NCBI GenBank assembly: GCA_031761405.1
Contig: JASEVX010000007.1
Coordinates: forward strand, 28,050,859 to 28,114,858
DNA length: 64,000 nucleotides
Source: Serripes groenlandicus
Lineage: Eukaryota; Mollusca; Bivalvia; Cardiida; Cardiidae
Direction of reading: 5' to 3'
Shown: positions 33,315-44,768 of the stretch, one piece after another
Layout of the letters: each line of letters begins with the position of its first letter
Numbering within the stretch: the stretch's first letter is position 1
The notes under the pieces: generated by a model
The model's input: only the letters and a program-made list of their open reading frames with translations
Databases searched by the model: none
What the model was told of the DNA's origin: nothing
Made by a program: the position numbers and the translations under genes

Positions 33315-34229
33315 TGCTTCTCCAATACATTATCAAACATGTATTCCTTCGATCATGGTCAATCGAATGATGATCGTATTGCATGTATACGACCAGCTAA
33401 GTTCCGTACGAGGCTGCTGTATGACCAAATAGGTGACTTAATATCAACCCTATCCAATATACTACATTTCTGTAGCTGACGACTTCTACGATTTTTGACA
33501 ATACCAAGTAAATATTGAACTTGCCTTAGTGATGTATCTGAAAGAAACGAAATCGTTAGGACCGTCGTTTAATCAGACTCGATTAAATCGCTGTTCCTCA
33601 CCTAGTCGTATAAGCCTATAGAAATTAAATAGCTACGGACCGTTTACTTGTTTAATTTTCGTTTAAAATTGGCTTAACCCTTTCCCTCAGACGACTTTGA
33701 ACATTCTTTTGTCACTATGTTTTCAAACAGCCGTCTGCCACAGAGGTGTCAGAAAGCGTCTATATAGATATGAGGGAAAGGGTTCATTAAGTAGCTGTTC
33801 CACTAGTACAGAAGCATCTTCAGCAGACACTTTTAGAAACGGGTTTTGCAAAAGGAGAAATTGTTCCTTTTTTTTTTCTTTTGACATACTGTTTTCACAA
33901 CTATATTCAGTAATTTACTTAAATTTATGGAGACTTTCCATATTTTGTCCGATATGTTTTCAAAGTCGTCTGCTATGCAGGAAGGTTTTAAGTGTTGTTG
34001 CGGTCGTGGGAATGTTGAAATATGAAGAGGGTCGATTGTTTCATCCGTATATATACTACTCAAACTTTGCAAAGCAGTACCATTTCAGTTTTGGCTTAAA
34101 ATCAGCAAAGAAGAAATAATAAGTCGTTTCATCAGGAGATAATGTTAACATTGTAAAAAAAATCAATTTTGTTTTAAACTTATTTATTTTACATCGATTG
34201 CGAAACAAGCATTTATCACGCTCGATGTC

Positions 34230-34345
34230 TGCTTCCTGGAGACTTAACCGGTACTCGCGCCGTTTGTGTGGAAAAATCCCGAAGTCAGAACCCGCTCATC
34301 ACGGGTCTCGAACTAGGGACCTTTGATACGAGAGGCCGACGCACC
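34230..34345 (-). mobile_element. tRNA-like SINE head
   Basis: On the minus strand an A-box-like region near GTGGTGCGTCGGCCTC and a B box (AGTTCGAGACCC) lie in tRNA-like order. No cloverleaf confirmed. Confidence 0.4.
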
Positions 34346-34779
34346 ACTGTCTTCCACCAAAAATCAATTTAGAGGTTAAATTTCTCAGAAAAAATATTAC
34401 TGAGTATTTAGTGTGTGAGTCACGTGCATCAATTACAGCCTTGTTAGACTATGTGTTGTGCTGCAATTTCTGTGTACACGAAAAGTTCAACAAAGTTTGA
34501 TTATCACTTAAAACAGATACAGATATTGGCACTCCAACAATGTAAGATATATGTAACACACAATATATTAGTCACTTGATCTCAAGTCGTTAGAAACGAT
34601 GTCTCTGGAAATCCCAAAGTATAAATCAAAGTAAAGGTACTCCTTGTTGTCGAAACTAGCATTTCAATGTATGCCAAACTGACTTCAGAACATCAAATTC
34701 CGTTTATTAACTGACCAATCAAATAACATGATAAATTAAATCAATATTAGCCATTGGATATAAACTGATCAATTTTTAA

Positions 34780-35718
34780 CGAACTCTTGCAAGGCATTTA
34801 TGATTTAGTAGAAGGTGAACTCTCGCCAAATTTGATTAAACCAGCAACCATGGTCAATACTCTTAATGATATTCATACTATTCTTGACAAGAAATTTCCA
34901 GGTTGTCATCTTGTCTACAAAGAACCATCTCTAATTTATCATTATGTAGATACATTTTTCGCTCGATAAGGGTCCTCAGTGTATGTTTCTGTAAAATGTC
35001 CTATTTCACCATTCGCTCAGCCATTTTCATCATACAAAGTTAGAACTGTCCCAGTCCCTGTTAATCAAAGCTCTGATCATGCTACCCAATTGCTGGATTT
35101 GACTGAATATTTCGCAATAAGTTCTGTTGCAGGAGTCTGCCTTTTCTCATTTTTATAAACTAAGAAAAGTACTGATTGTGTTGTCATGCTACAAACAATT
35201 AACACTAAATAAGTTAAAGCATCAACAGTAACACCATTCGTTTACCAGACTCCGAAACCAACTCATGATATACGCTTCAACATTTCTGGCAACAGGTTGA
35301 TATCCAATTAGATAATTGGATCATAGTACTTAATGAAATAATTATCATCTTACTACTGATCACCGTCATCAAAACAAACACTAATACATTTTTACTGCTA
35401 GTTGAAATAACAAATGGAAAATCCTCAGTACAAATTTCACTAACAAATCTTACCTTAAGTCCCACAAACTGGAAAATAACAGTGCCTCAGAATATTAAAA
35501 ACATAACAATAACCGGTCTGTGGGTACCGATTGTGCGGTTTGACTGGGATGAATTTGAAGTTAGAAATAAATTATCAAATCAAAATTTACATGTTAACAC
35601 TGTTCATAAAATCAACCCAATAGCGGCAAGAAGACTGAGGCAAATAATGTCTACTACCTACTGTGCATATTTCTTTATCCAACACGATCATTTATTAATA
35701 CCTTTACAAAACTGGTAA
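34780..35718 (+). pseudogene. Envelope-like remnant of an endogenous retroelement
   Basis: Two open segments (34787-34969 and 35482-35718) with broken frame between them. The pattern (LVEGELSPNLI, then a Leu/Ile-rich region, then YHYVDTFFA, then Pro-Val repeats downstream in another frame) resembles envelope-like ORFs carried by some invertebrate LTR retroelements. At least one in-frame stop near 34967 and further stops before 35482 break it; no intact product is encoded. Assignment is by pattern only. Confidence 0.4.
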
Positions 35719-35984
35719 CAAATGCTTGACAAATTGAATCACAAGAACTCCTACTGATATAACTATGTATTTCTTAATTTAAGGAAACTAGTCTATTAAA
35801 GACTGCAGGTTATAGATGTATTAATGTATTTTGTCATCGACTTTAAGTTAGTATTGCAATACTTATATGATGTACGCATTTATTCATTGTAGGTATTTTT
35901 AACATTTCTTGATACGTTGATATAGTGTACATCACGATTCCTTTTCTTTTGCACTTTTTAGGAATAGGCCTGAAGTAAAATTTA

Positions 35985-36300
35985 AGGAGAGTGTGGTGTT
36001 GTGCGCTAAAACTTGTATGTACCTTTATAATGCTTTTGTCATACTGTTTTAGCTAAAATGTTTTAATGCATGATTTTGCGTTTTGCGTTGTCAATTACTT
36101 TAAACTGAAATATATAATGTACAAATATATCAGATCATGACCTAATCCGGCGTTAAAGCGGGAAAATTCGAAAAATACAAAGAATGTTTTGATGTATTGT
36201 TAAATTCTTCCATGTGTAAGCACGAATGAGGGGGAAAAAGGCAGTTGAGAAGCCCTTACTGTACTTATAGCTTACTATCTAACCAAGCTGACACATATCA
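35985..36300 (+). repeat. Possible polypurine tract and LTR start
   Basis: AAATTTAAGGAGAG followed by TGTGGTGTTGTG lies about 270 bp after the envelope-like remnant, the expected place for a polypurine tract and the 5' TG of a 3' LTR. The far end of the LTR and a matching 5' LTR were not found, so the end is arbitrary. Confidence 0.25.
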
Positions 36301-36839
36301 CCTTTCAGACATTTCAATTAAAAAGTTTAACAATGATACTTATCAATGCCATATTTCGCCTGGCGATGCTAGAATTAAATAATTAACCAATTCCATTGGC
36401 TCATACGCTGATTGACCATACTATTTGATTTGTCAGCAATGCAAACAAAATGTATTCATTTGGAAAACATCACGAAAAAGAGAATACTCAATGGATGGTT
36501 ATTTCCTCTCTCTCTATATATATATAGATTATTCGAAAAGTGAATAATCATATGTATTGTTTATTGTCGATTTATAATAGCAACATTGTTTATTCTTTAT
36601 TGTCGATTATTTGGCTACGTGGGTTTCTTAAGCAGACCTGCAGTGTAGCTTTTTGAACACGTAGAAAATATCATCGGAAAGAGAATAATCAATTGTTGCT
36701 TGGCATATAACAAATTATTCAATATATTCTTTATACTGAATTAGTTTTATATCGATTATATTCATTGCGTTACTCAAAATAGTTGTAACGTAAACGTGAT
36801 TAAAGTACATGGAAAGGACATCTTGTTGTTTTATAGACA

Positions 36840-37440
36840 AATACCCCCAAACTTACGGCATAACACTTGGAAAGATCTTTGGAGTATGTTGGACCATTCC
36901 TCTCATATGAGAACATTTCCTAGCTCTTCCAAGCAACGGGACTGCACTGCGCATGAACATGGATGATCTCATCCCAATAACGGCGCCCGGTCGTGGTTCC
37001 ATTTTGCATGAGCTCTATGTCGGTTTTCGCATCAAGGCTTATGCCATCCAAAACCATGAGAGATCCACCCCGTATCGGTCATGCTCACTGGTGTAAGTGT
37101 GGTTAAATCGCTCTCCCAAAAGTCTCCACAATCTTGCTCGGTGGTCTGTAAAATCCAGGCAAAACCTAGACTCGTCCTTGAAAAATACTAAGCGACAATT
37201 AAGAATGTTCTTATTCACGTGTTGAAGTGCCCTGGCTTACATATCCCACCGATGTTCACGCGTCAATGGTTTACGGACACAGGCTCTCCGGGACCTAAGA
37301 CCGCAGTCATGCAACCTGTTCCTGATGGTCTTAGTCGACACACTAATACCAGTGGCATTCAGGAGATCAGATCGCAGCTAGCATACCGATGGCTCTAGCG
37401 AGCTCTGCATCCGGCAAACGATGCCGAATCCGATAGTAAC
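36840..37440 (-). pseudogene. Tc1-like transposase relic
   Basis: Reading the minus strand, one frame gives an HTH-like region (ISVSTKTIRNRLHDCGLRSR, then KPLTREHRW) and, after a stop, VFFKDESRFCLDFTDHRARL followed by WRLLGERF, which is the first catalytic Asp region of Tc1 transposases. After RYG the frame shifts and continues GGSLMVLDGISLDAKTDIE to RRYWDEI. Stops and at least one frameshift show it is dead. Confidence 0.75.
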
Positions 37441-37601
37441 GATTGAATGAAAACTGCCAGTTAAAGATAGCATGAATGCTTTCTAGTTTTAAATCTGTCT
37501 AAAGTGGTTTATATGCATAAGGTCATTAGAGAGGTAGCCTTAACATGTGCATACTGTAACTAAAGCTTAAGTGTGTGTAAAGTGATGTAAATAAAATTAG
37601 A

Positions 37602-37750
37602 TTAACCCTTTCCCACCTGCAGACGCATTTTGACGCAATAGCAGCAGACGACTTTTGAGCACATTGTGGCCAAAGGTGAAATTGTTCTTGTTTTTGTCTC
37701 TGTTTTCTAAATCGTCCGCTGCAGATTTGTTGTATGTGGGAAAGGGTTAA
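37602..37750. mobile_element. TTAA MITE, short
   Basis: TTAACCCTTTCCCACCTGC to GGGAAAGGGTTAA with central deletion. Confidence 0.7.
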
Positions 37751-37865
37751 CAATTTAAACAGTAAAACTGTGTTGAAATATCTTAAATAGTCACTGAGAT
37801 ATTGAGTCCTAAAGTGTTGATGCTTAGAAAATAACATTGTCTTTGAACAGAATGAGTTCATGATA

Positions 37866-38108
37866 TTAACCCCTTTCCCACATACGACAAATCTGTATCA
37901 AACGATTTTGAACATATCTGGGTAAAACTATGGCAAATATCTTCATGAAAGTACGAGTGCAACATAATTGGAAAGAATTGAAAACATTGTTGCAAATGGA
38001 GAAACTGATCCTTATGAGCATTTTCACCTTTTGCCACAATGTTTTCAAAGTTCGTGTGCATGCTGTAGATTCGTCAAAGTATGTCTGGGAGTGCCGGTAA
38101 AGGGTTAA
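37866..38108. mobile_element. TTAA MITE, diverged
   Basis: Complete ends (TTAACCCCTTTCCC, AAAGGGTTAA). Lies 171 bp before the candidate 5' exon of the ITAM-like gene. Confidence 0.65.
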
Positions 38109-38109
38109 A

Positions 38110-38278
38110 TACATACAAATTTTCGAAATAAAACAGTATACTGCAGAAATAGCATTGTGACTTTTTAAAAGTCCAAGTTTAAACAGGGAGTCGAAAATAA
38201 AACAGTATACTGCAGGAATAGCATTGTAATTTTTTAAAAGTCCAAAGTTTAAACAGGGAGTCGAAAATAAATTTTACT
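38110..38278 (+). repeat. Short tandem pair upstream of the ITAM-like gene
   Basis: GAAATAAAACAGTATACTGC ... AAACAGGGAGTC occurs twice in tandem (about 68 bp apart). Confidence 0.7.
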
Positions 38279-38510
38279 ATGTATCCATGCGTTTGCTGTA
38301 ATATGAAAGCAGTCGAGAGGGAAGAGGAAACAATGTTTTCTTATGACCTTTGCTCCTTTAACCATAGTGTATTAGTATGTTGCGTTAACTTCAGTACATG
38401 CCTACACGCACTATACGAAAAACAGACAATAGATGAGGATTTAACCCACTACATTTTGATTTTATCAGGATTTTTTCTACTTACAGTTTCAACTATGGGG
38501 ACGACGGGGA
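38279..38510 (+). CDS. ITAM-like gene, candidate 5' coding exon
   Basis: The ORF from 38279 (alternative ATG at 38333) reaches a GTATGT donor after 77 codons plus one base. That phase fits the next exon (A+AC gives Asn). It contains a hydrophobic stretch that could be a signal anchor. Alternatively only the last 24 bp is exonic, since ATTTTTTCTACTTACAG just before 38487 is a good acceptor and would also give phase 1 in and out. Confidence 0.4.
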
Positions 38511-41500
38511 GTATGTATTGAGACGTTTTTACATTATGTAATTAAATTATTTATTTGCCAATTAATAAGTTTGTTCGATCTGAAATAAATTAATTGGACA
38601 ATTAAACCCTTAATATTATTTACAGCATCAAATATATGTTATTTTTTTATTTATTTATTTTTCTTTATTTCATCCAATTCAGAAGATAACATTTATAATA
38701 CAATAAGACAAAAAATACTGTATTCTACAACAAAAAAGGGGATATACATGTCATTATTTACACGAGTACATGTGACGGCACGAACCCCTAAATTGCAGAA
38801 TCAGTTGTACCTTATGCACAATTATCTGTCTTTCAGAAAACCAACATAATGGATACGCGCAGACTGATCCGGTCCAACACATTCCGTCTCAGGGGGATAT
38901 AGGTATAGAATAATGATTCCTGAAACAGATAAACCAGAAAAGGCGAAAAGCGTCTATCCGGATAAGCCCGTGCGGCATGATTAGGCTGATCCGGGTCAAG
39001 GTTGTAAGAAGATTCTGTCTACTAATGAATATTCTGATAATATTGAGCAGATGTACCAGCATTTCTGAACAGTGTTGGTTCAGATCAGGCTGATTTGAAC
39101 CCACACTCTTAAGGAATGCCAAGGTGTTTATATTCCCACGCACGTGTTCATATGGTGTGTCGAACACATTTTGAAAATATCCAACTTTACAGGTAGTCGC
39201 CCGATTTTGAAACCATTTCAAATAAATAATCAGTGGTTGATCTTCTACCAGTAGCGCAGTCGGTAGCGACGCGGGCTGTCAATCCAGGGGTTGTGAGTTC
39301 GAATTCCGACTCGGCCAACTTTCTTTGCAACGTTTGACAAAAGTCAATGCGATATGCGTCATTCGTCTTCCACCAATGGGCTAAGTCTATGTGGGAAAGC
39401 AGCCAGTTGCTTGGGAAGATTGTTGTATGGAGTACTGGTGTGTGAACAAAAAACAGGAAACACATGAGTAGGTGAACTGGCCGCCGTGATATGACTGAGA
39501 AAATGTTAAAAACGGCTTTAAACCCCAATCAATCAATCTACCACAATAGCTAAAACGAACATGGTTAAGAAAAAATATGGCCTCCAGCTTAACAGTTACA
39601 GTTCATCTCCATATCAAGTGGTGGAATCAGGTCTTAAACGATCTAGGATCTTCAATGGTTTGTTTTCATTCCATACTACTATAACGATGTCATTCCAGAC
39701 TGTGATAACTATGTCATCATCATTGCGACGTTGTGCCCACTCCTGATTTTCGTCGGCTTACTGCTTGGATGTGTCGTCATCGTCTATACACCATCTCTTT
39801 ACAGGTAATATAAAAATGTCGAACCATCTTTTCATGACAGAGTAATATTCGAGCAATAAGAACCTCTGCTGTGATGTTTTCTTGGCTACGTATCTCTGTT
39901 ATAAACTACTAGTACATGTATATGAAATGATCGAAACGTTGCAGGAAAAGAAGAAATTGTTCGTTTGGTCGACGATCTTATAAAGGCAAATTCCTGCTGC
40001 CATAGTTAAACAATATGATATAAAATGATGACGCTAATGCAAGATTTTACTCGATTATTTCAAACAACACGACGCAAAACATGTCATCTTTACTTTGTCA
40101 TTGCGATTAATTTAGCATCTCTCACAACGTAGCGTGAAATTTACGAGACTTGCGGTTAATCTCCTGTTTTTCACGAAGCCAGTAGCCAGGTCATATGAAA
40201 ACTGACATTCGGGGTTAAGCGACCAGCGAAGATCTAGATCAGTCGGAGCATCCCCACACCATTTACCAGACTTTTCTCTGTAAGCTTTATCTTTAAACAA
40301 TCATCACCAGGCACGAAATCCTATGTGTAACAATTACGACAAGAAACCGATATGACAAATATATATTTCACGATGATATTGTCTTAAAGTGGAAAACCTT
40401 TAATGTCGGTTTTAGTGTCACGCGGCTCAAATGTTGTTGCTATTTATTTTATCTAGGAAACTCCGGTATGGAAAGAAACATATGTGCAAATTATGTTGTT
40501 ACTTTACCAACTGTCATCGGCAGAAACCACCCGCCGACCACACGAGGAAAAGGCACACGGTAGAGAATGTTCGGTATTATGCGGAAATAGACGAGGTTAG
40601 TCGGAATATTTTTTCGGTTTGATTGACGCCGCGCGGTATGGGATAGGTTCTAATTTTGTACTATGGGGTGACGTAATAAAAAAGGGAGCAACCAACATTA
40701 TTATTGTAAAGAAAAACTCGGTTATACCTTTGAAAAAAACCCAAACCGTTATGAATAAATAAATTGTATAAAATGATTTAAGAAACAGCAAGATACAACA
40801 TACGTATGTCTCTACAGTTATTACAAAACTTTAGACACATGTAATTTCGCTGTAAAATTCATTGGATTCTTACTCGGTTTTTCATGTTTCGCTCGAGATG
40901 AACGATTCGTACGTTATGGTTTTCGTTCTTTGCTTTGGGGAACTGACTTAACCGCTTTCTTTTGTTTATTTTTCATTTCTTCTGGCATGTTCAAAACGAT
41001 TAAACTGACATAACAAACAAATAAAACAGACTTAATCATTCTTGCCATATGTTGACTATACATGTGGACTTTCATAGTTCTCAATCTTGATCATAAATAT
41101 CTTTAATTTACTTCGTATTTTTTGTTTATATACTCCCGTTTTTGCTATATCATACTTCTGCTAAACTGGAAGGAGAATAGACTTCCCGCTCTCCTTCCAA
41201 AGCTTGTGTCACACTTAACTTATAACTAGAGGCAATAAACCTTAATATATGTTAATATTTAAGCACCTATGTTGTTTTTGTGAATCTAATGGATCTAGTT
41301 AGAGGATTTAAAACAGTTTATTGGAGAAAAAAAAAATTGAGAAACTTCAGCTTGTATGACACTTAATAGTTACAGTGAATGTTAAGGAAACAGTAAACCA
41401 AATGGTTACCTGACTTAACTTGTCATTTCACGACTAAATTTCACATGTTGAATATCACATAGATAATAGCATATAAAACGTTTAATCCCTACGTCAATAT

Positions 41501-43420
41501 TGACGCTTACCGCTCTTGGTACTCTTTTTATATAGGCTATGGTAGCCAGGTGAGCAATATAGGCACATCTTGGCCTTCTTGTTTAAAATAAAGGGACATT
41601 AGGCCTTCTTGTTCGAAATATTTACGTCCTGTCTGTTTGCACAGGTTATTTAAATGTACTGAACTGCATCTGCTTCCTTTAAGTCATGCTTCAAACTTTG
41701 ATGATTTGCATCAACATTCTTCTTGTTACCATCTGGTGTAAAGTTTAGTACTTGTCAATGTGAGAGCTTTTAATATTGCTCGTGTAAATTGAACTGTCGC
41801 ATGATTAATTCATAACAAGGTCAGTTTATATACGCAACAGTTTATGTATAGAGCATTTAAAGGAATGAGTTAAAGCTCCAATATCTACCAATTTTGATAT
41901 ACCAGGATAAATGGACCAGCAGTACTGGTTACTTAACCAGGAAACTCCGTTTTATAACTAAAATATCGTTGAATGCGACGTAGAACACCATACAAACAGA
42001 AAACAAAACGTGTTTTCAATTGCTGTGAAAAATGTAAACTTTCCTATCGACATCCCGTGACATTCAATGTCAATTTCAAGAATGAACCCTATGTTTGCAA
42101 GTCAAGTATATTTTAACCAATTGTAAAACTCGCTTGAATATGCAAACAATCTCCTTTATTCTTGTGTAATTATAACTTCATTTTAAAAAATAATTGTTAA
42201 ATATGCATTTATTTTTTTAAATATTGAACTGTCGTACATTGAACACGTTAACGGCCGTATAACTCAACGAAATTAACTTGATTCTGAATTTGAAGCAAAG
42301 GTTTATTTTATCATGACGCAGGTGTATTTTTATTCAACTTGTACAGTGTAGATTCATACCAGCATCTACAGCCTGATCAAGATCTACATTGTTCACACGT
42401 ATATAAGCTAGTTAGAACTGTCAACTTGTGAAGATTATGAAAATACAGAAAAGAAGCACAGGCTTATCTGAACTTAAGACTTAAACATTGTAGAAAAGGC
42501 TTTCCCTCCTGGTGTCAGGATAAATGGACCGGTTGTACTGGTACAGTTACTCAGGAAACGCCTCGATTTAACTACATTGTTGTTAAAAGCGAAGTTTACG
42601 AAATTAAATGCATACCGATTTACTAGTACATGCCATAGCGATAAATAAGGGGAGGAGATCAATCAAGGCGTCAGTGTTGGTTCTTGCCAGACGCACTATT
42701 TGTTTAAAGTACGCCGGTACAAGACTTGATCCTTTTCATCATACAACAATTCCACAATTGAATAGATAACCTATGACTAAAAGTGGAAAACATTGTGGCA
42801 AAAGGAGAAATTGCTCGTTTTGAGCAATTTCTACTTTTTCACTATGTTTTCAAAAAGCCGTCTGCTGCAGAGGCGTCAGAAAGCTTCTATATGAGGAAAA
42901 TGGTAAATTAATGCCATGTTCCTCAACATCTGTTGCCTCCTCGACAATGATCCTCACGACTTATTGACATTATATATTTACAGTGTGACCCAGTAACATC
43001 TTTGCTTAGATCACTTACATTTGGTAATAATTTCGTGTTACCGAACTAAAAAATATATAATAGGTTTTTGTTTTCGCTTTGCAGACGGCAATACCTCGGA
43101 ACCTCCCACAAAATAACGGTGAACCAAGAAAAACTTCTGAGGACGTCACCGAAATCGGAAACGAACATCGGTATTCGGACATAAAACCCGCAGGAAGAAA
43201 TTATGAAGATGTGACGGAACCAACCGATGAATCTAACGAAATCGGAAACGAACATCGGTATTCGGACATAAAACCCGCAGGAAGAAATTATGAAGATGTG
43301 ACGGAACCAACCGATGAATCTAACGAAATCGGAAACGAACATCGGTATTCGGACATAAAACCCGCAGGAAGAAATTATGAAGATGTGACGGAACCAACCG
43401 ATGAATCTAACCGAATCTAA
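38279..43420 (+). CDS. Membrane protein with triple ITAM-like cytoplasmic repeats
   Basis: Coding exons 38279-38510 (5' end uncertain), 39699-39804, 40457-40595 and 43085-43420 (TAA) join in matching phases (1, 2, 0), giving up to about 270 aa. Order: an uncertain N-terminal part with a hydrophobic stretch (YILILSGFFLLTVSTMG); a clear membrane segment (VIIIATLCPLLIFVGLLLGC); a basic, Cys-rich juxtamembrane exon (KLRYGKKHMCKLCCY); then a hydrophilic tail with three identical 29-residue repeats. Each repeat holds RYSDI and NYEDV, spaced as Y-x-x-I-x6-Y-x-x-V, close to the ITAM consensus (Y-x-x-L/I-x6-8-Y-x-x-L/I). Inference: a signalling receptor or adaptor whose tail recruits SH2 proteins. A larger ectodomain upstream could have been missed; I do not recognise an orthologue. 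Confidence 0.6.
38870..39110 (-). repeat. Dispersed repeat (partner of 32.5 kb)
   Basis: Reverse orientation of the 32490-32780 family, within the first intron of the ITAM-like gene. Confidence 0.55.
39243..39540 (+). mobile_element. tRNA-derived SINE
   Basis: Head with A-box-like TAGCGCAGTCGGTAGCG and B box GAGTTCGAATTCC, body, and tail CGCCGTGATATGACTGAG ... TAAACCCCAATCAATCAAT. Same family as 48045-48322 and the tail at 6200-6262. Confidence 0.75.
39699..39804 (+). CDS. ITAM-like gene, transmembrane exon
   Basis: 106 bp between acceptor GTCATTCCAG and donor GTAATA (2 bases + 34 codons + 2 bases). It encodes CDNY and then about 24 uncharged residues (VIIIATLCPLLIFVGLLLGC and VVIVY), a textbook single membrane span. 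Confidence 0.6.
40130..40320 (-). repeat. Dispersed repeat fragment
   Basis: Contains AGCGACCAGCGAAGATCTAG, related to GACCAGCAAGGATCCAGAT near 10615. Located in an intron of the ITAM-like gene. Confidence 0.4.
40457..40595 (+). CDS. ITAM-like gene, basic juxtamembrane exon
   Basis: 139 bp between acceptor TTTATTTTATCTAG and donor GTTAGT (1 base + 46 codons). The split Arg codon AG|G joins to the TM exon. It is rich in Lys, Arg and Cys (KLRYGKKHMCKLCCY), as expected just inside the membrane, and ends RYYAEIDE, itself a Y-x-x-I motif. Confidence 0.6.
40610..41540. other. Intron without recognised features
   Basis: AT-rich intronic sequence of the ITAM-like gene. No repeats or coding signals recognised. 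Confidence 0.4.
41547..41583 (+). repeat. Composite-element 3' end fragment
   Basis: GGTGAGCAATATAGGCACAT then TTGGCCTTCTTGTTT resembles the 3' termini of the composite elements at 1 and 1728. Confidence 0.4.
41890..42010 (+). mobile_element. SINE tail fragment
   Basis: AGGATAAATGGACCAGCAGT, AACCAGGAAACTCC and GAACACCATACAAACAGA match the tail family. Another fragment is at 42515-42620. Confidence 0.5.
42728..42907. mobile_element. MITE, diverged
   Basis: Left end degraded (CCTTTTCATCATACAAC), centre GAAATTGCTCGTTTTGAGC intact, right end weak. Lies 178 bp before the terminal exon of the ITAM-like gene. Confidence 0.55.
43085..43420 (+). CDS. ITAM-like gene, terminal exon with three repeats
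   Basis: Acceptor TTTTCGCTTTGCAG; 111 codons and TAA. Three tandem 87-bp units at 43151-43237, 43238-43324 and 43325-43411 look identical at DNA level, each with two tyrosines in acidic context (HRYSDIKPAG, RNYEDVTEPTDES). The opposite strand also stays open over the repeats, but only as a shadow of the 87-bp periodicity. Confidence 0.65.
   Translation, partial: TAIPRNLPQNNGEPRKTSEDVTEIGNEHRYSDIKPAGRNYEDVTEPTDESNEIGNEHRYSDIKPAGRNYEDVTEPTDESNEIGNEHRYSDIKPAGRNYEDVTEPTDESNRI
43151..43411 (+). repeat. Coding minisatellite, 3 x 87 bp
   Basis: Three perfect in-frame copies inside the last exon of the ITAM-like gene. A shorter diverged trace (SEDVTE) precedes the first unit, suggesting older repeats. 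Confidence 0.9.
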
Positions 43421-43803
43421 CAAATGCGAACCGGTGTATCGTGAGAAATGGCAGACCGTGAAATGTGTCAGACCTTACACTCATGAACATTTTAAGGCGT
43501 GAAAATCTTTAGACGGGTTGATTTAATGCGATTTAGATTTGTATTTTTCGACATCGTTCCATCTTCGCGATATTAACATTAATTATGTACATGCGTTCTT
43601 CTGTTTGAGCAGGGTGAGTGTATTAAATATGGAACAAATTAATACTTGGAAATAATGATTGTTATAACAGGATAAGCAATGTTCAAAGTACATACAAAGT
43701 GTAGTTAGTTTAATTTGAGCAATGCTGGTCAATATCAATTGTTCATCTCTTTCAAAACCTGTCTTAATGGTTTTTTAGCCTCATGCTTTTTCTGTAGCAC
43801 CAT

Positions 43804-44768
43804 TTAAATCTGTCTAGCACATCCATTTCCACGAATTGTTAAAAACAATGCGATGATATTCTCCATGATATATGATGAATGTTCTCCTGTCACAAGTTTT
43901 TCACCATAATACTTGATCATGTGCTGTTCAATGATGTATTCTTTCAAATCTGTCACATTATATGAAGTACTGGTAACTTTGGTAGCATTCAGTTTCTTCT
44001 GACAGCACATCTCGCACTCTCTCACAAAAAGGTAAAAATTGTCACTTGGAATTTTCAAACCCCCACGATTAACTTTTTCTGTCCAGGAAGAATATTTGCT
44101 AATGAAGGTTTTCTCATTATCATTTTCTCTTCTTAAAACAATCTTCATAGCACTGTTCAAAGCTTCATACTTGGCTATGTTTGCCCCCTTCATTCTACGT
44201 TCACTTTCTTTGTGCAGTGCGCACACAATGTAACCACTTATATAAAACAATACTTGTTGGTCGTTGTCTGAGAGTGAGGCAGTGGTCTGTTGCTCGACTT
44301 TACTGTATAGCCTGGATCGGTATCCCAGCATGTCTTCTGTCAACTGTCTATAAAGTATGCTGGAAAATTTCCTAACTGGTAACTGTTGATCACAGCCGGT
44401 TAGAATGATATCTTTGAGTTGCTGATTTAAATCTGTCTGAGTGGTCACTTTGTGGTATTTCATGAATACAGCTTCATTTGTGTTGGTACATCCTTGTGAG
44501 GCAGACTGAAATATTGACAGGAATTGGGGTTCTAGGACTTCACGTAATTGTTCTTTTTTTGTAATATTATCTTGTAAATGTTTTGAGATCCAAATGATGT
44601 TTTTCCCATGAACTGATTTTGAAAGATTTCTGAATTGGTTCTGGGCAATGTTCTCTAAAGATGTTTGGAAACAATCACTAAAAACTGTGTGGAATTCCTC
44701 TGTAGAAAATGGTGATTTACAGTGACCCACCCCTTCATCATCTTCTTTCGTGGTTCGGTAATCTGAAA
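43804..44768 (-). CDS. Transposase-like exon
   Basis: A 321-codon open exon, the longest frame in the window. The acceptor is GTTTCTGTACAG, with a second usable AG six bases on. Motifs: SGYIVCALHKESERRMKG, a CQKK cysteine pair region and RGGLKIPSDNFY. The intact frame in a decayed neighbourhood suggests constraint or recent arrival. Confidence 0.55.

Noticed and set aside
43046..43423. Minus-strand ORF across the 87-bp repeats
   Set aside because: Open only because of the periodic sequence; the plus frame has splice sites and phase agreement with neighbouring exons.
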